Counted from the stretch's first letter, positions 8,060 to 15,734 are shown. The stretch: DNA of 37,125 nucleotides from a virus (IMGVR_UViG_3300043419_000809:1-37125); one strand, 5' to 3'. Numbers and translations: made by a program. Notes: generated by a model not told the origin, from the letters alone.

Positions 8060-8256
8060 TTTTTCTTAGGGTGGAAATTGGGTTTGCCGATGGATACATC
8101 GCGCCAGCGGTCGTAGGCGTTGGCTAGGTCGAGGGTGCCTTGACCCTTGAACAAGAGGATGAGAACCTGGCGACCGAGGGCATCCCCGGCATCCTTGAGT
8201 TCACGGGCGCGGTGGGCGTTCTCGATGGCCTTCCGCTTCATGGGATGATCGGGCAT
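8056..8256 (-). CDS. Unknown basic protein (66 aa)
   Basis: The protein begins MPDHPMKRKAIENAHRAREL and ends KPNFHPKKK, with a helical centre. ATG at 8256 is chosen because it overlaps the upstream stop as TGATG; a longer open frame upstream overlaps another gene. No family is recognised. Confidence 0.6.
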   Translation of the reverse strand: MPDHPMKRKAIENAHRARELKDAGDALGRQVLILLFKGQGTLDLANAYDRWRDVSIGKPNFHPKKK

Positions 8257-8498
8257 CACGGCTGGCCTCCCTTGAGTCGTTCCTTGGCGGTTTCGAAGAA
8301 GGCCGAGCAAAGAACTTTGTCCTGCATGACATTCATTCGGATAGCCAGCAACTCTTGGCTGACATGGGCAAGGCGGGCCTTGAGTTCTTCATAGTCGCTA
8401 TTGAGGACATAGGCACCGTTGGGGTCGAGCATCATGGTGCAATAGAAATGCTCGCCGTGGTTCTTGGCGACCATGTTGAAGCGTTGTTGGTCGCTCAC
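8256..8498 (-). CDS. Coiled-coil-family protein, first paralogue (80 aa)
   Basis: The GTG start at 8498 (GTGAGC) overlaps the upstream stop. The product contains SDYEELKARLAHVSQELLAI and ends ETAKERLKGGQP. The end and the start junction match those of the next two upstream genes, so the three are modular relatives. The N-terminal HGEHFYCTMMLDPNGAYV resembles the RYAMHLSAP-containing part of the second paralogue. Function unknown. Confidence 0.6.
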   Translation of the reverse strand: MSDQQRFNMVAKNHGEHFYCTMMLDPNGAYVLNSDYEELKARLAHVSQELLAIRMNVMQDKVLCSAFFETAKERLKGGQP

Positions 8499-8971
8499 GG
8501 CTGCTTGCCCTCCTTGGCGGCATTCCAATTATTGAGGGCGTAGCCATCCCCTTCGTAATGCAAGGTCATCGCCATCGTGTCCCCTGCTTCAATAAGCCTT
8601 GCAATCTTTACTGCGATTGCATCTTTAAATGCCTCCTTCGCCTTGGTCAGCCGCTCGACCTCGTCCTTTAGTTGACCAACATTAAGCGACAGAGAATAAA
8701 TGCCCTTATGGAGGTGGGAGTTTTCCGCTCCAACCCGCTCGACCTCGGCCTTGAGGCGGGCGACTTGCTCAAGTTCATCATTGAGTTGTCTGCCCATAAG
8801 TTGCGTGTTCTTTTCCCACTTCTCGACCTCGGCCTTGAGGCGGGCGTAGTCATCCCACGACACCCAGCCCCCTGCGGGATCACGAAGCATCTGCGCGCTT
8901 CCGCCCTTCGGGGCTGACAGGTGCATGGCGTAGCGGATGCCATCGCCATCATGTTGACCAAGGTTGCTCAC
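8495..8971 (-). CDS. Coiled-coil protein, second paralogue (158 aa)
   Basis: The GTG start at 8971 overlaps the upstream stop (GTGA). After a short N-terminal domain (DGIRYAMHLSAPKGG) the protein is a long coiled coil with repeated ARLKAEVEK/ARLKAEVERV heptads and LKDEVERLTKAKEAF, ending WNAAKEGKQP. It shares its ends with its neighbours. It may be an oligomeric scaffold or host-interaction protein; no function can be assigned. Confidence 0.65.
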   Translation of the reverse strand: MSNLGQHDGDGIRYAMHLSAPKGGSAQMLRDPAGGWVSWDDYARLKAEVEKWEKNTQLMGRQLNDELEQVARLKAEVERVGAENSHLHKGIYSLSLNVGQLKDEVERLTKAKEAFKDAIAVKIARLIEAGDTMAMTLHYEGDGYALNNWNAAKEGKQP

Positions 8972-9435
8972 GGCTGTCCTCCCTTCTTGGCGGTTTCCCA
9001 CGCCTCCATCGCCAATCTTAGGCTGTGGGGCTGGAATGTGTTGTTCGCCTGTTCGTGCATTTCATCCCCAGCCTTGGTCAGCCTCTCTACCCTGTCCTCA
9101 AGAAAGATGTTTAGATTTCCAATCTTATCAATTGTTATTCCCATCAACAAATGTGCGGAGCAAATCCTTTCAACTTCCTCAAGCGTGGTTCGTCCAGGAA
9201 GTGGAGCCATACGCTTATCGATAAGTTTTCTGATTTCCTCGACATCGGCCTTGAGGCGGGCGTTCTCCGCCTTGACCTTATCATACTCATCGCCAGGCAC
9301 AGCCGTCACGAAGGACGAGGCCCGCAACCGGGACAACTCATCCTCCAACGCCTTGATGCGATCAGCATCGTGCTTGGCGTTGTACCGATACCGCGCCAAC
9401 ACCTCAATCATCTCGTCCATGCTCATGTGGCTCAT
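8968..9435 (-). CDS. Coiled-coil protein, third paralogue (155 aa)
   Basis: The protein begins MSHMSMDEMIEVLARYRYN, contains heptad-rich segments (DRIKALEDELSRLRAS, KAENARLKADVEEI, EDRVERLTKAGDEM) and ends WETAKKGGQP. It is the first of three consecutive coiled-coil genes with similar ends. It lies 17 bases after the helicase-side gene order changes, with a 17-base leader lacking a Shine-Dalgarno sequence. Function unknown. Confidence 0.65.
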   Translation of the reverse strand: MSHMSMDEMIEVLARYRYNAKHDADRIKALEDELSRLRASSFVTAVPGDEYDKVKAENARLKADVEEIRKLIDKRMAPLPGRTTLEEVERICSAHLLMGITIDKIGNLNIFLEDRVERLTKAGDEMHEQANNTFQPHSLRLAMEAWETAKKGGQP

Positions 9436-9452
9436 AATGAAAGGTCTACCTA

Positions 9453-10904
9453 TCAGCGGCGGATTGTAAAGGGCTTTTTGCCAGCCATCCGCCAGTCAGC
9501 CGAAATCGCCGCCGAAGCCTGCCCCACCGACATCTTCAAGGCACCAGCGATGCCGAACTGACGCAACTTGCGGACCTGCTTCACCGTAGCCAGCCCCAGA
9601 CGCTCCCGCGCCTGCAACCGCCCGATCATCCACGAAGCCTGGCTACCCGTCACCTCGACCGCATAGACCTTGAACCGTTCCAGTTCAGCCTTCTGCGCCG
9701 GGATCATCGGAGCCTCGTCCTTGCCCGCAGGAGGCAGGACGAACCCGAAGCAGGCACAAGCCACGGACAGGTCAATCAAACCCCGTTCACGGGCATCCTT
9801 GGCCTGCTGGCGGCGTTCCTCCTTGGCGATGCGGTCAATCATCTTTTGCTCGGCATCCCGGTCGCAGACCTCCGCCACATCCATCGGGCAACAGCCGCCT
9901 TCCTTGACCCCAGCCTTGGCACCCGGGAACACCGTGAAGGCATCCGCAGGCTGGAAGGCGTTTTCGCCCGACACCCACATGGGGTCGAGGATGAGGCAAT
10001 CAGCCTTGCCAGGTGCCGTCCGCAGGCCGCGCCCAATCATCTGGACCCAGAGCGCGCGGGACTGGGTGGGGCGGAGCAGGATGACGCAATCAGTCTCGGG
10101 GGCATCGAAGCCCTCCGTGAACAGGTTGACATTGCACAGCACCTTCAACTCGCCCGTCTTGTAGGACTCGATGGCATGGCTCCGCATATAGTCGTGGGTC
10201 GAGCCGTCCACATGGGCGGAACGGCAACCGCGCTGGTTCAGCAGGCCGACCAACTTCTCGGAGGACTCCACATCGGGCAGGAAGGCGATGGCCTTCTTGC
10301 GATCCCAACGCTTCATTTCCTCAACGATGCTGTCAGCGATGGCTTCCATCGGCTCGTCATAGCCGCGCATGAGGATGCCGGACAACTCAACGGGCATCTT
10401 GTACGCCAGCGGCTTGACGAGGTGACCCTGCTCGATGAGGGTGCGGATGGCGATTTCGTACGCCTGCACAAAGCCGACCTCCTCCAACTTCTGGCGGTCC
10501 ATGCGGTCCGGCGTGGCGGTCACGGCGACCTTCGGACCCGTGAAGGCTTCGGAGAACCTAGCCCAAGACGAGGCGACCGCATGGTGGGCTTCATCGAACA
10601 CGACCAGCGCGGTGCGGCGTTCCTCGGCGGTAATGCCAGCGAACTCACGGGTGAACACCGACAGCACCTTGCCGACCACGCCGAACTTCTGCATGGTGCG
10701 TTCCGCCTGGTCGAGCAACTCCATGCGGTGGGCCACGAAGTAGCAGGGCTTGCCCGGGTTGTCGATTTGCCAGCGGCGCATGATCTCGCTGGCGATGACG
10801 GTCTTGCCCGCGCCCGTGGGGGCGATGACGAGGGGGTTGATGCCCTTCGCCAGATGCGAGCAGGCGGAGGTGACGGCTTCTTCTTGGTAGTTGCGGAGGT
10901 TCAT
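9453..10904 (-). CDS. SF2 DEAH-type DNA helicase
   Basis: The 483-aa protein has the full superfamily 2 set: Q-like MNLRNYQEEAV, Walker A APTGAGKT (28-35), DEAH (104-107), TATP (129-132), motif V NLFTEGFDAP (260-269) and motif VI QMIGRGLR (288-295). The C-terminal 180 residues include Cys-rich GGCCPMDVAEVC and a tail (RKLRQFGIAGALKMS) seen in phage-encoded helicases of this type. Such proteins remodel forks or recombination intermediates or resemble UvsW/RadD. The start at 10904 is chosen for the family-typical N-terminus and the TGATG overlap with the upstream gene. Confidence 0.9.
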   Translation of the reverse strand: MNLRNYQEEAVTSACSHLAKGINPLVIAPTGAGKTVIASEIMRRWQIDNPGKPCYFVAHRMELLDQAERTMQKFGVVGKVLSVFTREFAGITAEERRTALVVFDEAHHAVASSWARFSEAFTGPKVAVTATPDRMDRQKLEEVGFVQAYEIAIRTLIEQGHLVKPLAYKMPVELSGILMRGYDEPMEAIADSIVEEMKRWDRKKAIAFLPDVESSEKLVGLLNQRGCRSAHVDGSTHDYMRSHAIESYKTGELKVLCNVNLFTEGFDAPETDCVILLRPTQSRALWVQMIGRGLRTAPGKADCLILDPMWVSGENAFQPADAFTVFPGAKAGVKEGGCCPMDVAEVCDRDAEQKMIDRIAKEERRQQAKDARERGLIDLSVACACFGFVLPPAGKDEAPMIPAQKAELERFKVYAVEVTGSQASWMIGRLQARERLGLATVKQVRKLRQFGIAGALKMSVGQASAAISADWRMAGKKPFTIRR

Positions 10905-11086
10905 CAGAGCAGGAACAGGTAGTGCTTGGTGATGTTCTTCAGCAGACGCTGGGCGGACAGAGCGTCCGACTGGCGTTCCATCCCGTGAAGGGACAGGATG
11001 CGGTTGGCTTCGGCAAGCCAAGCCTTGGTAGCCACCGGGCAACGGATGGCGGTGAGATAAGCCCAGAGCAGGTCGTGGATGTTCAT
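10904..11086 (-). CDS. Small helical protein (60 aa)
   Basis: The product, beginning MNIHDLLWAYLTAIRCPVAT and ending NITKHYLFLL, is predicted mostly helical. It is coupled by overlaps to the genes on both sides (ATGA upstream, TGATG downstream). No family is recognised. Confidence 0.65.
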   Translation of the reverse strand: MNIHDLLWAYLTAIRCPVATKAWLAEANRILSLHGMERQSDALSAQRLLKNITKHYLFLL

Positions 11087-11364
11087 CGGTTGAGGAAGTC
11101 GTGGAGGCTTTCGGCGTGGAGTTCAGAAACATCTTCGACATCCAAGCCAATTTCCATCCACATATGGTGGACGGCGCGGCGTTCGTTGATGCTCAAGCCA
11201 CGGAGTTCGTGCTTGTACTCGGTCGCCCAGAAGAAGGCGTGACCCATGTAGTTGTAAGTCCCGATGAAGGACTCGTCCAAGCGGACGATCTTCATGTAGG
11301 CTTCGGCGGTGCAGTCCAGCGTGACCTTGGCGGTCTGCGGACGGGTGATGATGTGTTTAGTCAT
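11083..11364 (-). CDS. Unknown protein (93 aa)
   Basis: The ATG at 11364 gives MTKHIITRPQTAKVTLDCTA and an aromatic centre (FIGTYNYMGHAFFWATEY), then an acidic helical tail. It is the first gene after an intrinsic terminator in the operon, so it may depend on read-through or on a local promoter. No family is recognised. Confidence 0.6.
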   Translation of the reverse strand: MTKHIITRPQTAKVTLDCTAEAYMKIVRLDESFIGTYNYMGHAFFWATEYKHELRGLSINERRAVHHMWMEIGLDVEDVSELHAESLHDFLNR

Positions 11365-11415
11365 GTTGGTGGCTTCGTTAAAGACCTTACACCCACCAGC
11401 GGACAGCACAAGCAC

Positions 11416-11440
11416 AAAAAAGGGGGGCTACCTGCCCCCC
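11416..11440 (-). terminator. Internal intrinsic terminator in the early operon
   Basis: GGGGGGC (11422-11428), a five-base loop and GCCCCCC (11434-11440) form a perfect seven-base GC stem. Read leftward the hairpin is followed by TTTTTT (complement of 11416-11421). It lies 24 bases after the stop of the ssDNA-binding-like gene and would reduce transcription of the downstream helicase and primase genes. Confidence 0.8.
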
Positions 11441-11463
11441 GTCAACGACCCTAGGAAAAGCCC

Positions 11464-11904
11464 TTAAAACGGGCCGGGACCGTTCGGCAGGCGGTTGAAA
11501 AACGAGGCTTCATACGCCACCTTCTTCTGCCCGTCCTTCTCGTACTCGCGCGCCGTCACCTTTACCACCAGCCCACGACCCTTGGCCCGGTTAGCCACCT
11601 TCTCCAAGAACGCCTCGTCCACGGTGATCTCGCCCGCGCCCACATACTCCTGCACCTCGGCATCCGTGGCGGTAGCCGCCATGAAGGACTCCAGGCCGAT
11701 GTGGTTGCCGTTGCGGTCCGGCTTGGCGTAGATGATGCCCGTGGTCGCTTCGCCCTCCGCCGTCACGAAGGTGAACTTGGCGTAGTAGTCGGCGTTCTTG
11801 GTGTACTTGGCCTCGAAACCACGGACCGTGACCTCGTAGTTGCCAGCCGCCGTGATCCACTTCTGGGCAGAAGCGGCGTTGGGATTGAACGATTTGATGC
11901 TCAT
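11464..11904 (-). CDS. ssDNA-binding-like phage protein (DUF669-like)
   Basis: The 146-aa protein begins MSIKSFNPNAASAQKWITA, has alternating strands (NYEVTVRGFEAKYTKNADYY, AKFTFVTAEGEATTGIIY) and a polar Gly/Pro-rich end (FNRLPNGPGPF). This layout and its place next to RecE-like and RecT-like genes match the small ssDNA-binding or DUF669-type proteins of phage recombination modules. It would coat single strands made by the nuclease. Assignment is by layout and context. Confidence 0.55.
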   Translation of the reverse strand: MSIKSFNPNAASAQKWITAAGNYEVTVRGFEAKYTKNADYYAKFTFVTAEGEATTGIIYAKPDRNGNHIGLESFMAATATDAEVQEYVGAGEITVDEAFLEKVANRAKGRGLVVKVTAREYEKDGQKKVAYEASFFNRLPNGPGPF

Positions 11905-11928
11905 GTGTTTTTCTGGGTTGGGGGGAAA

Positions 11929-12714
11929 TTAGGACTCCTCGTTGTAGAACGCCCACTTCGGGAGCGTGATGGTCTGGATAGTCTTGGAGTATCCGGGCCA
12001 GTTGTTGTACAGCGAACACTCACGGTAGGTCAAGCAGGCACTCGTCATCATCCGCTTGCCGGACTCCAAGGCTTCGGCATCGAGTTCGTACACCGCCCAA
12101 TCGAACGGAGCCTTCTTCTCGACCGCCACGAAGAAGAACCGCTTGGCCCCCGTCATGTGCAGGTAGAACGCCGCCTGGAGGTTGTACTTGTACTTGGCGA
12201 CATCCTTGGCGAAGGACTCCGCACCAGCGTCCATCGTGGTCTTGATGTCGATGATCGCGCCGCCGTCCGCATGGTGCAGGATGAGGTCGGGGCGACCCTT
12301 GATGTTCGCCCCCTCATGCTTGCCCGTCACGATGTGTTCCTTCAACCGGACGGCATCGGGATACATCGAGGCAATCGTCTCGATGCCAGCCTGCGCGCCT
12401 TCGGCAATCGACATGACCTCATCCATCTCCTCTTGGTCGAGGTACTCCTCGCCCTCCTTGAGCGTGGCGAGAAACGCCTTCTTGATGGCCTTGCCTTCGG
12501 TCGTGCGGGCATCCCAAGTGGGAGCCAGCCGCACCTGCTTGTCGAACACATGGGGTTCCAGCGAGGCGAGGTGGACGAGCCGACCCAACTTGAGGGCCGG
12601 GGTTTCTTCGCGCTCCGCCTTCAGCCAGGCTTGGTAGGCCAGCGGGGACTTGAGGATTTCCTTGGCACCCGAGTAGTTGAGTGCCTTCGTTTCGTTGTAT
12701 GCTTGGTGGCTCAT
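11929..12714 (-). CDS. RecE-like PD-(D/E)XK exonuclease
   Basis: The 261-aa protein has the pattern of phage RecE/Cas4-type nucleases: an N-terminal ALNYSGAKEILKSPLAYQAW, KLGRLVHLASLEP, GRPDLI (140-145, metal-binding Asp143), DIKTT (156-160, D-x-K) and YNLQAAFYLHM (177-187). Such exonucleases degrade one strand of a double-strand end to load the annealing protein. It lies between RecT-like and ssDNA-binding-like genes and starts in an ATGA overlap with a 38-codon gene. Confidence 0.85.
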   Translation of the reverse strand: MSHQAYNETKALNYSGAKEILKSPLAYQAWLKAEREETPALKLGRLVHLASLEPHVFDKQVRLAPTWDARTTEGKAIKKAFLATLKEGEEYLDQEEMDEVMSIAEGAQAGIETIASMYPDAVRLKEHIVTGKHEGANIKGRPDLILHHADGGAIIDIKTTMDAGAESFAKDVAKYKYNLQAAFYLHMTGAKRFFFVAVEKKAPFDWAVYELDAEALESGKRMMTSACLTYRECSLYNNWPGYSKTIQTITLPKWAFYNEES

Positions 12715-12827
12715 TTGTTGTTCTGGTGGAAAAGGTAGGTGATGTAGCAGAGGCCGATTACGGCGACCGTGAAGGACAGGAAGATGAGCATATGCTCAAG
12801 TTCCTTGGGTTCGATGGTGATGGTCAT
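12711..12827 (-). CDS. Micro-membrane protein between recT-like and recE-like genes (38 aa)
   Basis: The ATG at 12827 overlaps the RecT-like stop (TAATG) and the TGA at 12711 overlaps the RecE-like start (ATGA). The product starts MTITIEPKELEHM, has one membrane span (LIFLSFTVAVIGLCYITYLF) and ends HQNNK. Coupling on both sides makes it a credible gene. It may tether recombination proteins to the membrane or act on the host; no family is recognised. Confidence 0.65.
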   Translation of the reverse strand: MTITIEPKELEHMLIFLSFTVAVIGLCYITYLFHQNNK

Positions 12828-13612
12828 TAGATGGTGGCCTCGTATTCGGCTTTGACGGCGGCGGCGAAAGCCTGCGACCGCTTCGGGTGCGACAGCGTGG
12901 CGGAAAGGGTATCGGGAATGTCTGCCCAGCCCTGCGCGTCAGTCAAGTGACCGACCTTGCGGAGAACCCGGACGGCGGCTTCGCGCTGGAACTCGGGGAT
13001 GATGTCCTCAAGGGAGTTCGACACCTCGATGACCCTCGACTGGATGCCGCCCAGTTCCTCGACCGTGATGAAGGAACACTCCGGGGCGACCAGACGGACA
13101 CCTTCCGAGATGGCGCGCGCCGTCAGCATCTGCTTGGGCCACTTCTTCCAGTTGTCCTTCACCGTCTTACCGTCCTTGCCAAAGACGATGCCCTTCTTGG
13201 CGTAGTCATCGAAGGATGCGGTAATCTCGGCGGACGACCCCTTGTTCGTGAATGTAGCCACAACGAGCGTGTCGGTGCGCGTGGTCCACACGACCGTACC
13301 GCCAGCCATCTGGAACTTGGCGAGCAGGGCATCCGACTTGATGGCGAGTTTGCCCTCGATGAAATGGTAGGTGCGCGCCAGTTCCAGCGGCGACTTGCGT
13401 TCCGCCAGGCATTGCATGGCGAGGACTTCCCCGATCTCCGGCTTGTCCACGCCGAAGATGCCGGACTTGAAGATGGCGGCACCCAGCGTCTTGATGGCCT
13501 GCATCGGGTCGCTGATGCGGTCGTAGACGGCGAGGCTCGACAGTTCGTGGGTGTTCATGGGAGCGAGGGGGATGACCTCGCCCGGTTCGGGCTGGTTGGC
13601 TTGGTGGCTCAT
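12827..13612 (-). CDS. RecT-like single-strand annealing protein
   Basis: The 261-aa protein shows the central pattern of RecT-family annealing proteins: EIGEVLAMQCLAERKSPLE, FIEGKLAIKSDALLAKFQMA and WKKWPKQMLTARAISEGVRL followed by VAPEC. RecT anneals complementary strands in phage recombination, usually with a RecE-type exonuclease as here. The ten-base leader after the upstream stop is CTTTCCCACC and has no Shine-Dalgarno sequence. Confidence 0.85.
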   Translation of the reverse strand: MSHQANQPEPGEVIPLAPMNTHELSSLAVYDRISDPMQAIKTLGAAIFKSGIFGVDKPEIGEVLAMQCLAERKSPLELARTYHFIEGKLAIKSDALLAKFQMAGGTVVWTTRTDTLVVATFTNKGSSAEITASFDDYAKKGIVFGKDGKTVKDNWKKWPKQMLTARAISEGVRLVAPECSFITVEELGGIQSRVIEVSNSLEDIIPEFQREAAVRVLRKVGHLTDAQGWADIPDTLSATLSHPKRSQAFAAAVKAEYEATI

Positions 13613-13622
13613 GGTGGGAAAG

Positions 13623-13835
13623 TTAGGCGAGGCCAGCGGAGTTCAAGGCGATCTTCTTCTTGACCTGCTCGATGTCGGCAATCTCCTTGTCGGTGAAGCG
13701 CACGACCTTGGGCGGCGTTCCGACATGGAGGAACCAGTACTTGCCGTCCTTCTTCGGGGTCGGCGTGAGTTTGCGGGCGACGGTGCCATCCGGCAGGATG
13801 ACATAGTTCGTATCGGGGATGATGGTGAGTTCCAT
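13623..13835 (-). CDS. Unknown protein (70 aa)
   Basis: The product (MELTIIPDTNYVILPDGTVA, then KKDGKYWFLHVGTPPK) looks beta-rich in the N-terminal half with a helical C-terminus. NYVILPDGTVARKL resembles HNH-associated or phage homing DNA-recognition segments, but no nuclease motif is present. It sits between the resolvase and the RecT-like gene. Function unknown. Confidence 0.6.
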   Translation of the reverse strand: MELTIIPDTNYVILPDGTVARKLTPTPKKDGKYWFLHVGTPPKVVRFTDKEIADIEQVKKKIALNSAGLA

Positions 13836-13847
13836 AGGTGGCGAAAA

Positions 13848-14279
13848 TCAGAGGTTGTGCTGGCGCGCGTGGGCGAGCAAGCAAAAAGCGTCAGCCGTCT
13901 TGAGCGTGATAGTGTTGAGGGGGAACCGCCGCTGGGCTTCCTGCTTCAACTTGTTCTTCCATTCGGTCGTGGTGGCCTTGCCCTTCGTGCCGACCCCCAT
14001 CGTGGCCTGCCACGCCTGCGGACGCACCAGCACGATGCTGTACCCCTTGCCCTGGAAGAAGCCCTCCAGCCAGCCGCAGGACTTGCCCAACTTGAAGGCC
14101 GCGCTGGACGGGATGAGCCGACCCGTGAACGGCGGCACATTCTCGATGACCACCGTGGTGTTCAGCGGAAAGTGCTGGTCAACCAGTTCCTCGATGTCGC
14201 CCGTGGTGGCGATCTCATGGTGGGGCGAGAACACCCAGCCGCCGTTGGCACCCGGGTCGATGCAGAGGTAGTTTTTCAT
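13848..14279 (-). CDS. RuvC-like Holliday junction resolvase
   Basis: The 143-aa protein has an RNase H-like fold pattern: CIDPGANGGWVF (catalytic Asp8), VVIENVPPF (catalytic Glu), VRPQAWQATMG and TADAFCLLAHAR (C-terminal acidic residue). This order is typical of phage RuvC-like resolvases that cut branched DNA before packaging. ATG at 14279 is chosen because it opens with the first beta strand and overlaps the upstream stop. Confidence 0.8.
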   Translation of the reverse strand: MKNYLCIDPGANGGWVFSPHHEIATTGDIEELVDQHFPLNTTVVIENVPPFTGRLIPSSAAFKLGKSCGWLEGFFQGKGYSIVLVRPQAWQATMGVGTKGKATTTEWKNKLKQEAQRRFPLNTITLKTADAFCLLAHARQHNL

Positions 14280-14578
14280 GCGGTTAGGGAAGGGTATCGG
14301 ATGCACACAATGCTGGAATAGAAGTTGTCCTCTCCGCAAGAACATTCGTCCACCTGCTTGATGTAATAACGCTTGCGTTTGAACACCACGCTGTCCCCAA
14401 AATCAATCTTCAACTTACGCAGGTTCTCTAGGGACTTGCGGCGCACGCTCAATTCAAGTTCGGTGTATTCCAGCCAGCCGCTTGGTTCAAAGTTCTTTCT
14501 AATCGTCCAATTAAGACTGTTCAGTTCCGTGAACTTGCGGGTGTTACCACGGTACAACTTGAACTTGTGGTATTTCAC
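14276..14578 (-). CDS. Unknown basic protein (100 aa)
   Basis: The protein is Lys/Arg- and Tyr-rich and beta-like (KYHKFKLYRGNTRKFTEL, VVFKRKRYYIKQVDECSCGE). It is less GC-rich than neighbouring recombination genes. Overlaps on both sides (ATGA) support translation. No family is recognised. Confidence 0.6.
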   Translation of the reverse strand: MKYHKFKLYRGNTRKFTELNSLNWTIRKNFEPSGWLEYTELELSVRRKSLENLRKLKIDFGDSVVFKRKRYYIKQVDECSCGEDNFYSSIVCIRYPSLTA

Positions 14579-14787
14579 TTGGATTGGGGCTTGGGAAAAC
14601 GCTTCTTCAATTCTTCAAAGCCAGCACTAAAGAAGGCCGCTTCCTCGGCTTCCTTCTTTTCCTTGGCAATCCGCTTGGCCTCATCGTCGGAAGCAATCAA
14701 GCGTTTAGCCGCTTCGCCGCAAAGGGCCAAGTCCTTCGCTTGTTCCTTGGTCAATGCCGGAACCCTTGTGTATCTTACATACATCAT
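14575..14787 (-). CDS. Small charged helical protein (70 aa)
   Basis: The sequence after MMYVRYTRVPAL is Ala/Lys/Glu-rich (EQAKDLALCGEAAKRLIA, RIAKEKKEAEEAAFFSAG) and probably a helical hairpin or coiled coil. Two adjacent ATG codons (14787, 14784) are possible starts. No family is recognised. Confidence 0.6.
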   Translation of the reverse strand: MMYVRYTRVPALTKEQAKDLALCGEAAKRLIASDDEAKRIAKEKKEAEEAAFFSAGFEELKKRFPKPQSK

Positions 14788-14791
14788 AGTG

Positions 14792-15034
14792 TCACTTGAT
14801 TTGCTCGATGATTACTTGACCAGAGACTCGCATTTCACGCCCGTCAGCAAGCGTGAAAACATAACCATAAAGGTCAGTACAAGGGCGGTGTGGAGTAGTC
14901 CAAACATAATCTACCCTATGCTCAAAATATAGGGTGATGCGGTACTTGTCGTTGTTCAGTTCGGGGGTCTTGGATTTCTCCCAACGACAGCCGACCAAAA
15001 GCACCGCCAGAATTAGGACTGAAAAGTTCTTCAC
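14792..15034 (-). CDS. Small lipoprotein (80 aa)
   Basis: The GTG start overlaps the upstream stop (GTGA). The N-terminus KNFSVLILAVLLVGC is a clear lipoprotein signal with the lipobox LVGC. The mature part is about 65 residues (ITLYFEHRVDYVWTTPHRPC). Next to a lysozyme-like secreted protein, it could be an outer spanin, an inhibitor or a superinfection-exclusion lipoprotein. Function is not determined by sequence. Confidence 0.65.
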   Translation of the reverse strand: MKNFSVLILAVLLVGCRWEKSKTPELNNDKYRITLYFEHRVDYVWTTPHRPCTDLYGYVFTLADGREMRVSGQVIIEQIK

Positions 15035-15501
15035 TTGGTCAACTCGTTGTAGATGTTCACCACGCGCGCCGCCGCATCACGCTTCGCCACGGGAGCCTTG
15101 CCCATGTCGAACCCGGACTCCTTGAAGTTCGTGTAGCCCCAGGCGAACATCATGTAGATTTGTTCGTGCGTGGGCTTGGCGATGCCCTCCTTCACCAAAG
15201 TCTCCTTGCACCACGACAGGTACGCCGTAGCCATCGCCCGCTGGACAATCTTGTTCTTCCATTGGGCGCGGCTCAAGGTCGGCATCCCGTTGGCCTTGCG
15301 CCATTGGTTCGCCGTGATCCACGCAATCGTGTGCATCTGCCACGCACCCACCGCCGCGCCACGGTCACCCACCGCCTCGTAGTCCAGCCCGGACTCCACG
15401 GTGGCAACGCAGTTCGTGAACACCACGAACTCCGCCTTCTCTCGGTCGGGCGGGGTCATGGCGGCAAGGGTCAAGGCAAGGGTGGCTAGTGCTTGGGTCA
15501 T
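15031..15501 (-). CDS. Secreted lysozyme/lytic transglycosylase-like protein
   Basis: The 156-aa protein starts with a signal-like segment (MTQALATLALTLAAMTPP). It then has CVATVESGLDYEAVGDRGAA followed by VGAWQMH, which matches the catalytic Glu-Ser motif and the G-x-WQ segment of goose-type lysozyme or SLT transglycosylase domains. It would cut peptidoglycan. Its place as the first gene of the leftward operon is odd for an endolysin, since the holin genes are at the other end of the genome. ATG at 15501 is chosen because it opens the signal segment. Confidence 0.65.
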   Translation of the reverse strand: MTQALATLALTLAAMTPPDREKAEFVVFTNCVATVESGLDYEAVGDRGAAVGAWQMHTIAWITANQWRKANGMPTLSRAQWKNKIVQRAMATAYLSWCKETLVKEGIAKPTHEQIYMMFAWGYTNFKESGFDMGKAPVAKRDAAARVVNIYNELTK

Positions 15502-15651
15502 AGGCCAGCACTCTGCCCCCGCTACGCACACAAGCAAGGATAAAAATCCCCCGGGGGGGAAATGTCTTTTTCCAAAAAAAGAGGGTCGCAATATTTTAGA
15601 CCAGTCATACTTGACGCTTTAGATTAGTCAGAAACGCACCCGAAAAACATC

Positions 15652-15679
15652 ATTATAGCCAATGTCCATGCGGTTCAAA
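15652..15679 (-). promoter_or_regulatory. Candidate leftward early promoter
   Basis: Read leftward, TTTGAA (complement of 15674-15679) and TATAAT (complement of 15652-15657) are separated by 16 bases. The -10 is perfect, the -35 is weak. Transcription would start near 15645, about 145 bases before the lysozyme-like start, and feed the long operon. Confidence 0.5.
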
Positions 15680-15684
15680 CCAAC

Positions 15685-15702
15685 ATTCCCGAACGGTAAC
15701 TT
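15685..15702. repeat. Operator-like 18-bp direct repeat, copy 1
   Basis: ATTCCCGAACGGTAACTT is repeated identically at 15735-15752, 50 bases apart (about five helical turns). The core TTCCCGAACGGTAA is an imperfect dyad. The copies sit between and beside two divergent promoter-like sequences, as expected for repressor or activator sites. Confidence 0.8.
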
Positions 15703-15734
15703 TTGACACAAAAACGCCAAGTTTGGCGTATAAT
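15703..15734 (+). promoter_or_regulatory. Candidate rightward promoter with palindromic spacer
   Basis: TTGACA (15703-15708) and TATAAT (15729-15734) are both perfect but separated by 20 bases, longer than usual. The spacer contains the dyad CGCCAAGTTTGGCG (15715-15728). The long spacer and dyad suggest a MerR-type or other factor-dependent promoter. No plus-strand gene follows for several kilobases. Confidence 0.45.

Noticed and set aside
9453-11150. A longer helicase with about 82 extra N-terminal residues
   Set aside because: The extension overlaps two coupled upstream genes and is His/Pro/Ser-rich; the family N-terminus begins at MNLRNYQEEAV.
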